The position numbers were made by a program, and so were the translations under genes. Below the pieces are notes generated by a model, which did not search any database, had not been told where the DNA came from, and saw only the letters and a program-made list of their open reading frames with translations. DNA of 64,000 nt, from positions 4,154,501 through 4,218,500 of the forward strand of contig NC_016940.1 of assembly GCF_000250635.1 (NCBI RefSeq). Direction: 5' to 3'. The DNA comes from Saprospira grandis str. Lewin. GTDB taxonomy: Bacteria > Bacteroidota > Bacteroidia > Chitinophagales > Saprospiraceae. Of this stretch, positions 27,875-37,600 are shown piece after piece; the first letter of the stretch is position 1, and each line of letters begins with the position of its first letter.

Positions 27875-29743
27875 ATGTGTGGTATCGCCGGACAATTTAA
27901 TCGCTCGGGCCAAGCTTTTTCTCCCGCCCAAAAGGAGTTTATCTTTAACGCCCTAAAAAGACGTGGCCCAGAGGCCAAAGGCGAAAAATCTTTTGCTCTC
28001 CCCGCCGGACAATTAGAACTCTTCCACCGCCGACTCTCTATTATCGAACTCTCCGAAGAAGGCCAACAACCTATGCAGTCCGCTAGTGGCCGCTGCTGGA
28101 TTAGCTTCAATGGAGAAATCTATAATTATCAAGCTATCCGAACAGCACTAAGTCAGGAGTACGTCAAACTCAATACGCTGAGTGATACAGAGGTGATTAT
28201 GGCCGCCTACGAACAATGGGGCCTGCAAACAATGCTAGATAAAATCGATGGGATGTTCGCTTTTGCCCTTTTTGACCAAAAGGAAAATAAATTGTTTTTG
28301 GTCCGCGACCGCCTAGGTAAAAAACCTCTTTACTACAGCTGGACCGGCCAAGCGCTTTTTTTCTCTTCCGATATCCGCATCGTTAAAGCTCAACTTCCCC
28401 AAGCACAGCTAGACCTCGCTAGCCTCGATTATTATTTGACGGAGCTATCCAGCCCTCAACCGCATACAATCTGGCAGGAGATTAAACAAGTCCCCCCCGC
28501 TCAGCTCCTAGAACTCGAGCTGCAAAGCGGAGCGCCTCAGTTGTCTACTTACTGGCGCCTGAAAAAGAAAGAACCCTTAGATCTCAATTTGAATGAGGCC
28601 CTAGAGCAAACTGAAAATATGCTCCGAAAAGCAATCCGCAAACGCTTAGTGAGCGATGTCCCTATCGCTTGCTTTCTCAGCGGTGGCGTAGATTCTGGCC
28701 TGATTACGGCCCTGATGGCCGAGGAGTCTAGCCAAAGAGTCCCTAGCTTTACGATCGGCTTTGCCGAAGCAATTGATATGAACGAATTTGCCGAGGCCAA
28801 GGCCTTGGCCCAACGCTATGATTGCGATCATCACGAAATTGTGGTGGAAGATCAACTCTTTGATCAATTGGAGGACCTAATGGATTATTTCGGCGAACCC
28901 TTTGCCGATGCCAGTATTTTGCCTTCTTCGCTGGTCTGCCAAGCGGTATCTAAAGAATATAAGGTGGCCCTCTCCGGCGATGGAGGCGATGAGCTTTTTG
29001 GTGGCTATCCCGATTATGGCCTGGCGTTCAGAAGTAGCCAGTTTGCCAAAAAATATCCCCAAAATCAATACCTCATCAGCCAGTTGGATAAGCTGCTGAA
29101 CCGACTCAAAGGCAAAAAGGAAAATATGGGCGCCTATTATGCCTATTTGCAATTGCCGCCAGAAAAACGCCTCTTCCGACAAATGGGGTTTTGGTCCAAA
29201 GAGGCCCTCTATGCCCAAAAACAAGCCCCCAAGGCCCAAGAACATTTACAAACAATATGGAGCAATTTTGCAGGCTCAGGAACTGCTGTGGACCAACTGA
29301 TGCGCAGCTCCCTACATAGCCGCCTGCTCAACGATTATCTGCCCAAGGTGGACCGCGCCTCTATGTACCACTCCCTAGAGGTCCGCTCGCCTTTTCTCGA
29401 TATCGATTTGCTCAATTTTGCCTTTAATCTGCCCGATGAACTGAAGTTTTATCAAAACCAAAATAAGTTTTTACTCAAGCAATTGGCCAAAACGAAAATT
29501 GATCCCCAAATTTTAAATCGCCCCAAAAAAGGCTTTAGTATTCCCATCGGCGACTGGCTGCGGGGGAGCGCCAAAAACTGGGGCGAAGAATTGCTCCAGC
29601 AACTCAAAAAACGCCCTTATTTTCAAGCCCATTATCTCGATACGCTCTGGGAAAATCACCAAAAAGCAAGCAATAATGCAGACGCACTCCGCATTTGGAC
29701 CCTGCTCTGCTTCGAGCTTTGGGCCGAAAAACATCTGGATTAG
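27875..29743 (+). CDS. asnB: asparagine synthase-type glutamine amidotransferase
   Basis: A 622-residue class II amidotransferase. Cys2 (MCGIAGQF) is the glutaminase nucleophile. The C-terminal synthetase half has the ATP PP-loop FLSGGVDSGLITAL near residue 267 and LSGDGGDELFGGYPDY near 367. It could make asparagine, but its place within a polysaccharide locus and beside a WlbA-like uronic-acid dehydrogenase also fits amidation of a sugar acid, as proposed for AsnB homologues in other O-antigen loci. The sequence does not decide between the two. It follows the second glycosyltransferase by five bases. Confidence 0.93.
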   Translation: MCGIAGQFNRSGQAFSPAQKEFIFNALKRRGPEAKGEKSFALPAGQLELFHRRLSIIELSEEGQQPMQSASGRCWISFNGEIYNYQAIRTALSQEYVKLNTLSDTEVIMAAYEQWGLQTMLDKIDGMFAFALFDQKENKLFLVRDRLGKKPLYYSWTGQALFFSSDIRIVKAQLPQAQLDLASLDYYLTELSSPQPHTIWQEIKQVPPAQLLELELQSGAPQLSTYWRLKKKEPLDLNLNEALEQTENMLRKAIRKRLVSDVPIACFLSGGVDSGLITALMAEESSQRVPSFTIGFAEAIDMNEFAEAKALAQRYDCDHHEIVVEDQLFDQLEDLMDYFGEPFADASILPSSLVCQAVSKEYKVALSGDGGDELFGGYPDYGLAFRSSQFAKKYPQNQYLISQLDKLLNRLKGKKENMGAYYAYLQLPPEKRLFRQMGFWSKEALYAQKQAPKAQEHLQTIWSNFAGSGTAVDQLMRSSLHSRLLNDYLPKVDRASMYHSLEVRSPFLDIDLLNFAFNLPDELKFYQNQNKFLLKQLAKTKIDPQILNRPKKGFSIPIGDWLRGSAKNWGEELLQQLKKRPYFQAHYLDTLWENHQKASNNADALRIWTLLCFELWAEKHLD

Positions 29744-29751
29744 TTTGTTTT

Positions 29752-29925
29752 GGGGCCTCCCTTCGCCCTCAAGGGCTCAGGGCGCTAGGTTGCGGGGCTC
29801 GCTATTCGCTCGGCCCTTCAGCGCTACGCGCTTCGGTCTGGCCTGCGGCCACCCCTCCACAGCGCTAGGCCATTTGGCCTGCGGCCAAGGCGGCACCGCC
29901 GCCTGCATTCCTAGACCCTTTGGAC
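29752..29925 (+). repeat. GC-rich hairpin element, copy 9
   Basis: It starts TTTTGGGGCCTCC eight bases after the asnB stop. It carries GCCCT-CAAG-GGC, a core altered to GGGGCTCGCTATTCGCTCGG (the same variant as copy 19), GCGC-TAC-GCGC, then GGCC-TGC-GGCC. Confidence 0.85.
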
Positions 29926-29935
29926 CATTTTAACT

Positions 29936-31081
29936 ATGAATATTCTGTATTTAGCCGACCCCGGCCTTATTCACGATCTTAAATGGATGCGCTTTTTTAC
30001 TAAAGACCATCCTTGTTTTGTCGTCTCTAGAGCACATCATCAAGCGCATCTCCAATCTCCACAATGGAAGCAGTTTTTGGCCGAGGAGCAGGTAGAATAT
30101 CTGGGCCAAATAGAAGATTTTTCTATCCGCCACTTTTTTCGCAGCCGCCAAGAAATGAACAAATTGGCAGGCTGGATTAAAGAACATAAAATTGATTTAT
30201 TACATCTGTTTTATGCCGAACCCAACGCGCTTTGGGCCTATTTCCGCAAAAGCCTAGGCGTAAAAATCGTCTTGACCAGCCGAGGAACCGATGTGCTGCA
30301 AACAATTCCCCAGTTTTTTCAGGCCGGAGGCTGGAAAAATGGTCTCATTCGCCATTTTTATGGCCGGGCTTTCGGCCAATTGGACCAGATTGTTTCTACC
30401 TCTTTGCGACAGGCCCAAAGTATTGAGCAGTATTTTCCTCAGGTCCAAAAAGAAATTGCCATCATCCGCACTGGTGTAGATGTAGACCTATTTGAAGCGC
30501 CGCAACCTCAGGCTTTACCCAAGGAGCTCAAAGGAAAACAATTTGTCTTTTTTCCTAGAGCCATGCGCCCACTTTATCAACATGAATTGGCTATTGCAGC
30601 CATTGAGCTTCTACCTAAGTCTATTCTGGACCAATACCAGTTCGTTTTTGTCAATAAAGACGGAAAAGAGCAAGCTTATTTGGACAAAATTGCCCAGTTG
30701 ATGCAAACAGGCCAAGCCAATTATATCTGGCTGCCGAATTTGGACCAAAAGGCCCTTTGGCAAACTTATAAATCCGCTAGCTTGGTGGTGATGACCCCTA
30801 AATCAGATGGAACTCCAGTAACGGCCATAGAAGCCATGCTCAGCAAAACGCCCCTCATTTTACCGCCTTTAGCCTATGATGAGGACCTTTTTTCGGGCAC
30901 CTGCCTGCAGTTTAAGGCATGGACCGCCAAATCTTTGGCCCAAGAAATTCAAAAAGCTTTGGAGCAAGCCCAAACAGAAATGATCGAAGAGGCTTATCTT
31001 CGGGCGAAGGGCCTAGCCAACCGAAAAACAGAAATGAGCCGTTTGGGCCAGATTTACAATGATTTGGTCCCTAAAGGTTAG
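29936..31081 (+). CDS. GT4-type glycosyltransferase
   Basis: A 381-residue GT-B transferase. The N-terminal Rossmann half begins MNILYLADPGLIHDLKW and includes KIVLTSRGTDVLQT. The C-terminal half carries the donor-binding pattern KSASLVVMTPKSDGTPVTAI near residue 280, where the E-x7-E region is represented by VTAIEAMLSK. Family 4 includes mannosyl-, glucosyl- and N-acetylhexosaminyl-transferases; donor and linkage are unknown. It is separated from asnB by one GC-rich element and from the next transferase by another, but all are on one strand. Confidence 0.85.
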   Translation: MNILYLADPGLIHDLKWMRFFTKDHPCFVVSRAHHQAHLQSPQWKQFLAEEQVEYLGQIEDFSIRHFFRSRQEMNKLAGWIKEHKIDLLHLFYAEPNALWAYFRKSLGVKIVLTSRGTDVLQTIPQFFQAGGWKNGLIRHFYGRAFGQLDQIVSTSLRQAQSIEQYFPQVQKEIAIIRTGVDVDLFEAPQPQALPKELKGKQFVFFPRAMRPLYQHELAIAAIELLPKSILDQYQFVFVNKDGKEQAYLDKIAQLMQTGQANYIWLPNLDQKALWQTYKSASLVVMTPKSDGTPVTAIEAMLSKTPLILPPLAYDEDLFSGTCLQFKAWTAKSLAQEIQKALEQAQTEMIEEAYLRAKGLANRKTEMSRLGQIYNDLVPKG

Positions 31082-31082
31082 C

Positions 31083-31242
31083 TTTGGGCTGGCGAAGCCA
31101 GCCTGGCCGCAGGCCAAATGGCCTAGCGATGTGGAGCCGTGGCCCGAAGGGCCAGACCAAGGAGCGAAGCGACGCAGGGCCGAGCAGACCTGCGAGCGGC
31201 GGAACGTAGCGCCCTGAGCCCCTAAGGGCGAAGGGAGGCCCC
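31083..31242 (-). repeat. GC-rich hairpin element, copy 10
   Basis: Minus-strand copy starting TTTTTTTGGGGCCTCC, with GCCC-TTA-GGGGC, the GCTCGCAGGTCTGCTCGG core, a CGTCGCTTCGCTCC segment and GGCCC-TTC-GGGCC. It fills the whole gap between two glycosyltransferase genes. Confidence 0.85.
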
Positions 31243-31268
31243 AAAAAAACAACTAGAAAAAAGCAATT

Positions 31269-32372
31269 ATGAATATTCTTCGAGGGAAGAGCATCTTTAT
31301 TTTATCGCCCGAAGCTTGGGGCAAAAGTTTTGTTTCTAAGCATCATTATGCCAGTTTATTGGCCCAAAAAGGCAATCGCGTTTATTTTGTGAACCCGCCT
31401 TCAGACAAATGGGCCAAGCAAAAAGTGGCGCCCAATTTATGGGTTTTGGATTATAGCACTGGCTGGCGTAAAGGCGTACAGCGTTGGCCCAACTTTTTGC
31501 GAAAATGGGCCAATGCCGGCTTGATTCGGCGGCTGTATCAATTGGCCGAAGCCGAGGCAGATATTGTTTGGAGTTTTGACCCTTTTCGTTTTCAGGATTT
31601 AAGGCAATTTGGGGCCGATTATCGCATCTATCATCCTGTAGACCCGCATATTTGTCCTTTGGAGCAGGCCGTCATCAATTCGGCCCAAGTTCTTTTTGCT
31701 AGTTCGCACAAAATCATCCAGCGGTTCCAGGCCAATGGACCTACCCCCATGTATTTTATCAATCATGGTTTGGCCCAGCATTTTTTGGCTGCAGCGCCCA
31801 AGCTAGATTTTTCGCCTCGATCGGGGCGAATTAAAGTGGGTTATGTGGGCAACCTCAACTATCCTTTTTTAGATGAGCAGGCCTTATTGAGCATTCTGAA
31901 GCAGCAGGGAGAAGTTGATTTTTATTTTATTGGACCTTATAAAAAGGGGAATTTGTCGGGCAGAGAGCGCAAATCATTGATTGCGCAATTGATGGAGCTA
32001 GAAAACTGCTTTTTACTGGGCCCCAAACCCTCGACAGAGCTACCCGCTTATTTGGACCATTTCGATTTGTTTTTGATGACTTATGAGGGCGATAAAAATC
32101 CTGCGGCCATGGCCAACCCGCATAAAATATTAGAGTATTTGAGTCGGGGAAAAGCCGTGATTAGCCATTTTATAGATGAGTATAAGGAGCGAAAAGATTG
32201 GGTCTATATGGTGGAAGATAATGCAGACTTGCCCGCTAAATTTGCTTGGGCTTTGGCCAATTTAGACAAGATCAATAGCGAGCAGTTGCAGGCAGAGCGC
32301 AAAGCTTATGCACAGGCCAATAGCTATTTGGCGCAGCTGCAGCGGATAGATGCTTATTTGCAAGAAATTTAA
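31269..32372 (+). CDS. glycosyltransferase of the GT-B type
   Basis: A 367-residue transferase. The N-terminal half has SFVSKHHYASLLAQKGNRVY and VYFVNPPSDKWA, typical of family 1/4-like enzymes in which the pair NPP marks the end of the second strand. IKVGYVGNLNYPFLDEQAL near residue 186 starts the donor-binding half. NPHKILEYLSRGKAVISH near 286 is the conserved E-containing nucleotide-sugar loop. The last gene of the locus starts ten bases after its stop. Donor unknown. Confidence 0.85.
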   Translation: MNILRGKSIFILSPEAWGKSFVSKHHYASLLAQKGNRVYFVNPPSDKWAKQKVAPNLWVLDYSTGWRKGVQRWPNFLRKWANAGLIRRLYQLAEAEADIVWSFDPFRFQDLRQFGADYRIYHPVDPHICPLEQAVINSAQVLFASSHKIIQRFQANGPTPMYFINHGLAQHFLAAAPKLDFSPRSGRIKVGYVGNLNYPFLDEQALLSILKQQGEVDFYFIGPYKKGNLSGRERKSLIAQLMELENCFLLGPKPSTELPAYLDHFDLFLMTYEGDKNPAAMANPHKILEYLSRGKAVISHFIDEYKERKDWVYMVEDNADLPAKFAWALANLDKINSEQLQAERKAYAQANSYLAQLQRIDAYLQEI

Positions 32373-32382
32373 GAACATAGAG

Positions 32383-33411
32383 ATGTCAGAAAAGATAAAA
32401 TTTGCCGTTGTGGGCCTTGGTTTTGTGGGCAAACGGCACTTGGCCATGATTCGGCAGCAGCAGGAGGCCGAAGCGGTTGCGCTTTGCGATATTCGGCCAA
32501 AGTCAGCGCTCAACTTGCCAGATTGGGCCGAAGAACTGCCCTTTTATAGTAGCTTAGAGGAGCTCTTGGCCCAAGAAAAATCGGTCCGAGTGCTTTGCAT
32601 TTGTACGCCCAATGGCTGCCATGCCGAGCAGGGATTACTGGGCCTAGAAGCGGGCAAAGAAGTGGTAATTGAAAAGCCCATGGCCCTTACTAAAGTGGAT
32701 TGTGAGGCCCTAATTTATAAATCCCTACAAATGTCTAAACAGATCTTTGTGGTGATGCAAAACCGCTATTCGCCCCCCGCCAAATGGCTCAAGCAACTGC
32801 TGTTGGAGCAGCGCCTGGGCAACATCCAATTGGTCCAAATCAACTGCTACTGGAACCGAGACGAGCGCTATTATCGCCCCGGCGGGCAGCCACACCCCTG
32901 GAAAGGCCAAGCCGCAGCCGATGGAGGCACTCTATTTACCCAGTTCTCTCATTTTGTCGATATGATGTACTGGCTTTTTGGCGACATCAAGAACATCTCG
33001 GCCCGCTTTGCCGATTTTCAGCATCAGGAAATGACCGATTTTGAGGATTCGGGCTTGGTCCAATTTGATTTTGTCAATGGAGGCATGGGCTGTATCAATT
33101 ACTCCACCGCCGTCTATCAACAAAATATGGAAAGTAGCCTGACGGTTATCGGGGCCAAGGGCAGCCTGAAAATTGGCGGCCAATACATGAATGAGGTAGA
33201 ATATTGCAAAATTGAAGATTATGAAATGCCCGAACTGCCCCCCGCCAATCCCCCAAATGATTATGGGCATTACAAAGGCTCTGCGGCCAATCATTCTTAT
33301 GTGATAGAAAATGTGGTGGATGTGCTCAAGGGGCGAAAAAACATCAGCACCAACGCCCTAGAAGGACTGAAGGTGGTCGAGATTATAGAAAAGATTTATG
33401 CCTTAAAATAA
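32383..33411 (+). CDS. Gfo/Idh/MocA oxidoreductase, WlbA-like
   Basis: A 342-residue NAD-dependent sugar dehydrogenase. The dinucleotide fold is FAVVGLGFVGKRHLAMI at residues 6-22. EKPMALTKVDCEAL near 101 has the conserved Lys, followed by the substrate domain. NPPNDYGHYKGSAANHSY near residue 300 and GGQPHPWKGQAAADGGTL near 168 resemble WlbA/WbpB, which oxidise UDP-GlcNAcA at C3 en route to di-N-acetylated mannuronic acids. The start MSEKIKF is chosen over a longer frame that overlaps the preceding gene. The partner aminotransferase (WlbC) is not in the window. Confidence 0.88.
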   Translation: MSEKIKFAVVGLGFVGKRHLAMIRQQQEAEAVALCDIRPKSALNLPDWAEELPFYSSLEELLAQEKSVRVLCICTPNGCHAEQGLLGLEAGKEVVIEKPMALTKVDCEALIYKSLQMSKQIFVVMQNRYSPPAKWLKQLLLEQRLGNIQLVQINCYWNRDERYYRPGGQPHPWKGQAAADGGTLFTQFSHFVDMMYWLFGDIKNISARFADFQHQEMTDFEDSGLVQFDFVNGGMGCINYSTAVYQQNMESSLTVIGAKGSLKIGGQYMNEVEYCKIEDYEMPELPPANPPNDYGHYKGSAANHSYVIENVVDVLKGRKNISTNALEGLKVVEIIEKIYALK

Positions 33412-33435
33412 AAAGAAACTTAATAATGAGAATTT

Positions 33436-33585
33436 GGGGCCCGCGGCCGCCTTGGCAAAGCCAAGGCGGCCGCCGCTATGCTGCGGGGCTCACAGGTCTG
33501 TTCGGCCCTGCAGGCAGGCGATGCCTGCCTTTGGTCTGGCCCTTCGGGCCACCCGCTCCGCAGCGCTGGGCCGCTCAGCTGTCTT
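33436..33585 (+). repeat. GC-rich hairpin element, copy 11
   Basis: Same subtype as copy 1, with a longer first hairpin: GCGGCCGCCTTGG paired with its complement around CAAAG. The second hairpin pairs AGGCAGGC with GCCTGCCT and the third is GGCCC-TTC-GGGCC. It starts 25 bases after the WlbA-like gene. Confidence 0.88.
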
Positions 33586-33732
33586 TTTTTCTTTGGGCCA
33601 TATTCTTCGGCCGCTGAACAAGGCCTTTGGACAAGCTACTTCTCTGCGATAACAACTGAACAAGACCTTGTATATCAACAGTTGAGGCCCTCGCAGAGTC
33701 TGTTTAAAATTTTGTGTTTCTCCTTTTTGCTG

Positions 33733-33752
33733 CCTAGGGACAAGCCCCTAGG
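33733..33752. repeat. CCTAGG palindrome, copy 1
   Basis: CCTAGGGACAAGCCCCTAGG, a hairpin with 7-8 bp arms. It is the reverse orientation of the copies at 33876, 44563 and 50330. AAAATTTTGTGT occurs just upstream, as in the 53.2 kb copy. Confidence 0.75.
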
Positions 33753-33841
33753 CTAGCTTTTTCAGACAGCCCTCTAAAGAGGGCCTTTGGATGAGGTTCT
33801 TCTTTGAAATAACTACTTAGCAAGGCCGTGTATATCAGCCT

Positions 33842-33920
33842 TTGAGGCCCTTTAGGGCTGACTCCATTGGATTAGCCTAGGGGCTTGTCCCTAGGCGACT
33901 ATTGGCCAAATCCTAACAAG
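33842..33920 (+). repeat. dispersed repeat with CCTAGG palindrome, copy 2
   Basis: GAGGCCCTTTAGGGCTGACT is followed after about 15 bases by AGCCTAGGGGCTTGTCCCTA and later by CAAATCCTAA. The same order and spacing are found at 44531-44607. The palindrome itself is at 33876-33895. Confidence 0.8.
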
Positions 33921-33981
33921 CTAAAGGCCCAAATTTTATTCTAATACACAAAATTCTGAACAGTCCCCCCTCGCAGGATTA

Positions 33982-34317
33982 GCTAGTTATGTTTTTTACC
34001 AAACCAGTTAACTCCCAGACATAGCCAGTTATGTTTTTTACTAAGCCAGTTAACCTCCAGACATAGCCAGTTATGTTTTTTACTAAGCCAGTTAACCTCC
34101 AGACATAGCTAGTTATGTTTTTTACCAAACCAGTTAACTCCCAGACATAGCCAGTTATGTTTTTTACCAAACCAGTTAACTCCCAGACATAGCTAGTTAT
34201 GTTTTTTACTAAGCCAGTTAACCTCCAGACATAGCCAGTTATGTTTTTTACTAAGCCAGTTAACCTCCAGACATAGCCAGTTATGTTTTTTACTAAACTA
34301 GTTAACTCCCAGACATA
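33982..34317. repeat. eight tandem 42-bp units
   Basis: Eight units of exactly 42 bp lie head to tail. Each contains AGTTATGTTTTTTAC, CAGTTAAC and CAGACATA. Two variants alternate: units 1, 4 and 5 read ACCAAACCAGTTAACTCCC and units 2, 3, 6 and 7 read ACTAAGCCAGTTAACCTCC; unit 8 is mixed. One minus-strand frame is open through the array, but it lacks an ATG start and any flanking coding sequence, so I treat the array as non-coding. A T6 tract recurs every 42 bp, which is four helical turns. Confidence 0.93.
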
Positions 34318-34389
34318 ACTTTTAGCATTTTTGATTTTGTTACGTTTTTTAAGTTTTTAACAAAACCCTAACAAATTAGCTCAAAATGG

Positions 34390-34573
34390 GCCAAAAAAAG
34401 GCCGTTTTAGGGCCGAAGCCGAGCCCCCAAGCCTGAAAAACCCAAGAAGAGCGGCTGAGCTGCCGAAGCAGGGCCGCCGAAGGCGGCAGACCAAAGCGCT
34501 GAAAGCGCTGCAGGGCCGAGCAGACCTGCGAGCTGCGCAGTGGAGCGACCCGACCAAAGGGCGGGGCAGCCCC
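34390..34573 (-). repeat. GC-rich hairpin element, copy 12
   Basis: Minus-strand copy with the GCAGCTCGCAGGTCTGCTCG core, GCAGCGC-TTTC-AGCGC and GCCGCC-TTC-GGCGGC. It lies just past the end of the giant ATPase gene. Confidence 0.85.
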
Positions 34574-34643
34574 AAAACAAAAAAATAGCGAAACCAGTCC
34601 TTGACCAGCTTCGCTATTGGGCAGTATAAAACGCCTCTTTTAT

Positions 34644-37600
34644 TTAATCCTCCTTCACTTTGAGTTGGCTATTTTGGGCCAAACTAAGCAATTGGCTGAG
34701 GAGCTCCTCGGGTAAATCTTGTAGGTTGAAGGACATAGACAATTGGGCCTCCTTCTCGCTGCTCTTGATGGCCTGCAATTGCTCCAATTTTGGAGACTGG
34801 ATAGCGGCCTCTTCCAAAGCTTTGAGCTCTCGGACCGTTTCGCTGCGGACCGCCTGCACTTCTTCCTTCTTGTTCAATTCGTTTTTGTAGCGCAACAGCT
34901 GCAAAAGGGCCATTTCGGAAACCGTTTGGCGGCCAGCAATGGCAAAAAGCGCCTCTTCGAGATTATCCGCTTGGCTATTGAGGTAAATTTCCCCATCAAT
35001 GAAAACGGCATCGCCTTGGCGGACAATCTTGACCATCTCCTCTTGGAAATAGACGGTATAAGGAATTGCGCCCTGCAATAAAAAGATACTTTGCTTAAAC
35101 TCTTCCTTCCATTTGAGGTAGTGGGGGGCGGCCCATTCTTGGGCAGTTTCCTCCAGACTCTCACGGTCCAGCTCCTCCCGGCTATCGGCTTGGAAGAGCG
35201 GATAATACTTGAGGGTTTTATCGAATAAGCGTTTGTTGGTTTGGGCCAAAAGGCCGAGTAGTTTAGCGACAGGCAGCTCGTATTTTTCTACAAAGTCGCT
35301 GAGCTCGCTACTGGGCGTATAGCAATAGGTCCAGTCCTCTGTTTGCCCCAGTGCATACTGCAAAACAACTCCCTCTTCGCCCATCTCTGCAGATTGGATA
35401 TAAGGCAAAGCCAAGCCCTTCATTTGCGATTCAGACAAGCTATTGTAGAGCTTGCGCAACCAGAAAATGCGTTCATCCTGAGAAGAAAAAAGCAGCTCTT
35501 TTTGGGCCAAAAAGTGGACCGTTTGCGGCAAGAGCGGCGCATGGCTATTTTGGACCTCATTGATCTGTTTTTGAGAAGTCGTTTCGCCCTGGCCTTCGGC
35601 CAAATAGCGGCGCAAATTCACCACTGCAGATTGTGGACCTTGTAGGCCCAGGGCCAGCATAAAGCTCAGGCGATTAAGCGGTAAATCCGCATCGGGCTCG
35701 GCATCATAGGGAATAGAGTCGGCATCCTCGCCCAAATACTCTTGTAAAAGCGGGGGCAATTGTTCCTCTTGCAGGGCATATTCTGGACTAAAGAGATAGG
35801 CAGAGAGGTCCATTTTTTCGCCCAGCTGTTGCTTTTGGCCAAAATAAATCTCTATAGACTGCTTTGGATCTCCTTGTTCGGCCCAAAGTGGATAAACGGC
35901 CTCTAGCAAGCGACGGAGCAAAGCGGCCTTGGGTTCGTTCTCTTGCAAAGCCCGTAGGGGCGCAGCAAAAAAGCGGTTGCGTTCCAGATAAGGCTGAAAA
36001 GCGATGTATTGGCCAGCGAACTCAAAAGCTTGGCGGCTACTACTCTCTGGATCCATCCGAAGGATTTCGGGCAAATCGGCATAGCGCTCTGGATGTAGGC
36101 AAGCTTGGGGGTGGATATAATCGGGGGCATTGAAATAGAAGGCCTCTAGACTTTCTAGGGGCAACCATTCTTCATTGGCCAATTGGACCCAAAAATTGCG
36201 GGCCAAAATGGGGCGTTCCTTCCGTTTGACCTGCAAGAGCACTACGGCTAGCTGTTGGGCATTTTGCAATTCCACTCTATCGCCTTTGAGCAAATCATAA
36301 AGCTGCTCTAAGGTCAGTTCCTCTAATTCAAAGCAGCGGCGGCGCAGGCTGTTGGGGGCCTCATAATCGACCAATTGCTCCATCAACTTATTGGTCAGGG
36401 CCTGCCATTTTTTATGCTTAGGCGAAATGGCCGCCACATCCAGTTGATATTTACCATCTCGCTCGATGCTGACGGTAGTTTGCGGGGCAAAAGAGATGCT
36501 GCTCAGCTTCATCAGGCCGCCTTCAATGGCCTCTACAAAGACCTTAGAACGGATTTTGGCATGTTCGGCATCTTTGTTTCTGAAAATCTGCAAAGCCTGA
36601 TGCTCAAAACTGTCCTTATCATAAATGCGATCTTCTTTTAGGACAATCCGTTCGATCTTAGAAAAGACCTGTTCTTGCAAAGAGGCATTGCCAGATTCTA
36701 CAATCATGGCAGAAAGCAGCTCTGGACTTGCATTTTTATGGCGAGAGAGTTCCTTGTATAATTTTGGACCGAGCAAAAGGCCTTCATAATCTAGGCCTTC
36801 TTTATATAGGCTATAGGGAAATAGCTTATAGCTTTCGCCAAAATTCTCCTTAATGACAGCCGCCATTTTCTGGGCCGACTTATCGAGATAGTAGGGGGTG
36901 TTTTTAGCTCTACGGCCCAGCTCATAAAGGCGACCTTCTCCGGCGGTCACATACATAAACTTAAAGAGGGGCGTTTTGGCCAAGCTCAAAAACTCTTGTA
37001 GGGCCAAAACGGCATCTTTGTCCAATTGCTGCGGCTCTAAATGTAGCAAACGGCCCAAAACAGCATCTCGAGTTTTTAGGGCCCTTTGGTTGAGGTAGGG
37101 CAATACCAACTTATTGGGACAGCGGTAAGGCGTTAAGCTTTCTAGGGCCTGGACCAAAGCGGGATAATCCTCTACCTGCTCCATGGCCTGATGATAGAAA
37201 ATGCCTTCGCCAATAAAGCCCTCTTCTTTGGAGAGGAAGACATATTTTTCGCCAATCAGCGGCTTAACCGAATTGGCTAGTTCGCTATACTTGCTAATCA
37301 TTTCATAGAACGCCTCTGGGGCATCCAAAACGGCTTCTTGCTCAATGAGCTCGCTCCAGTTTCTATGAATAATCTTATTAAAGAGGTCCTTTTCGGCAGA
37401 GAGGAGCAGGGCCAAATCCTCCATATATTCCTCTTCCTTAATTTGGTAGGGCAGCAAAAAGGGCTCAAACTGCTCTTCGCTGCTCAATAGCTCTTGCAAA
37501 GGTCGTCTTTGGCCCAATTGATTCTCAAACAAGCAAAGCTTTTTGAGCTCTAGGCTATGCAGGGCTGCATTGAGGATAGGGTAAACAGCTTGTTTTTCCT

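Noticed and set aside
33979-34170. A minus-strand frame encoding a 14-residue repeat (VKNITGYVW type) across the 42-bp units
   Set aside because: The frame is open only because 42 is divisible by three. There is no ATG start, no start signal, and no coding sequence on either side.
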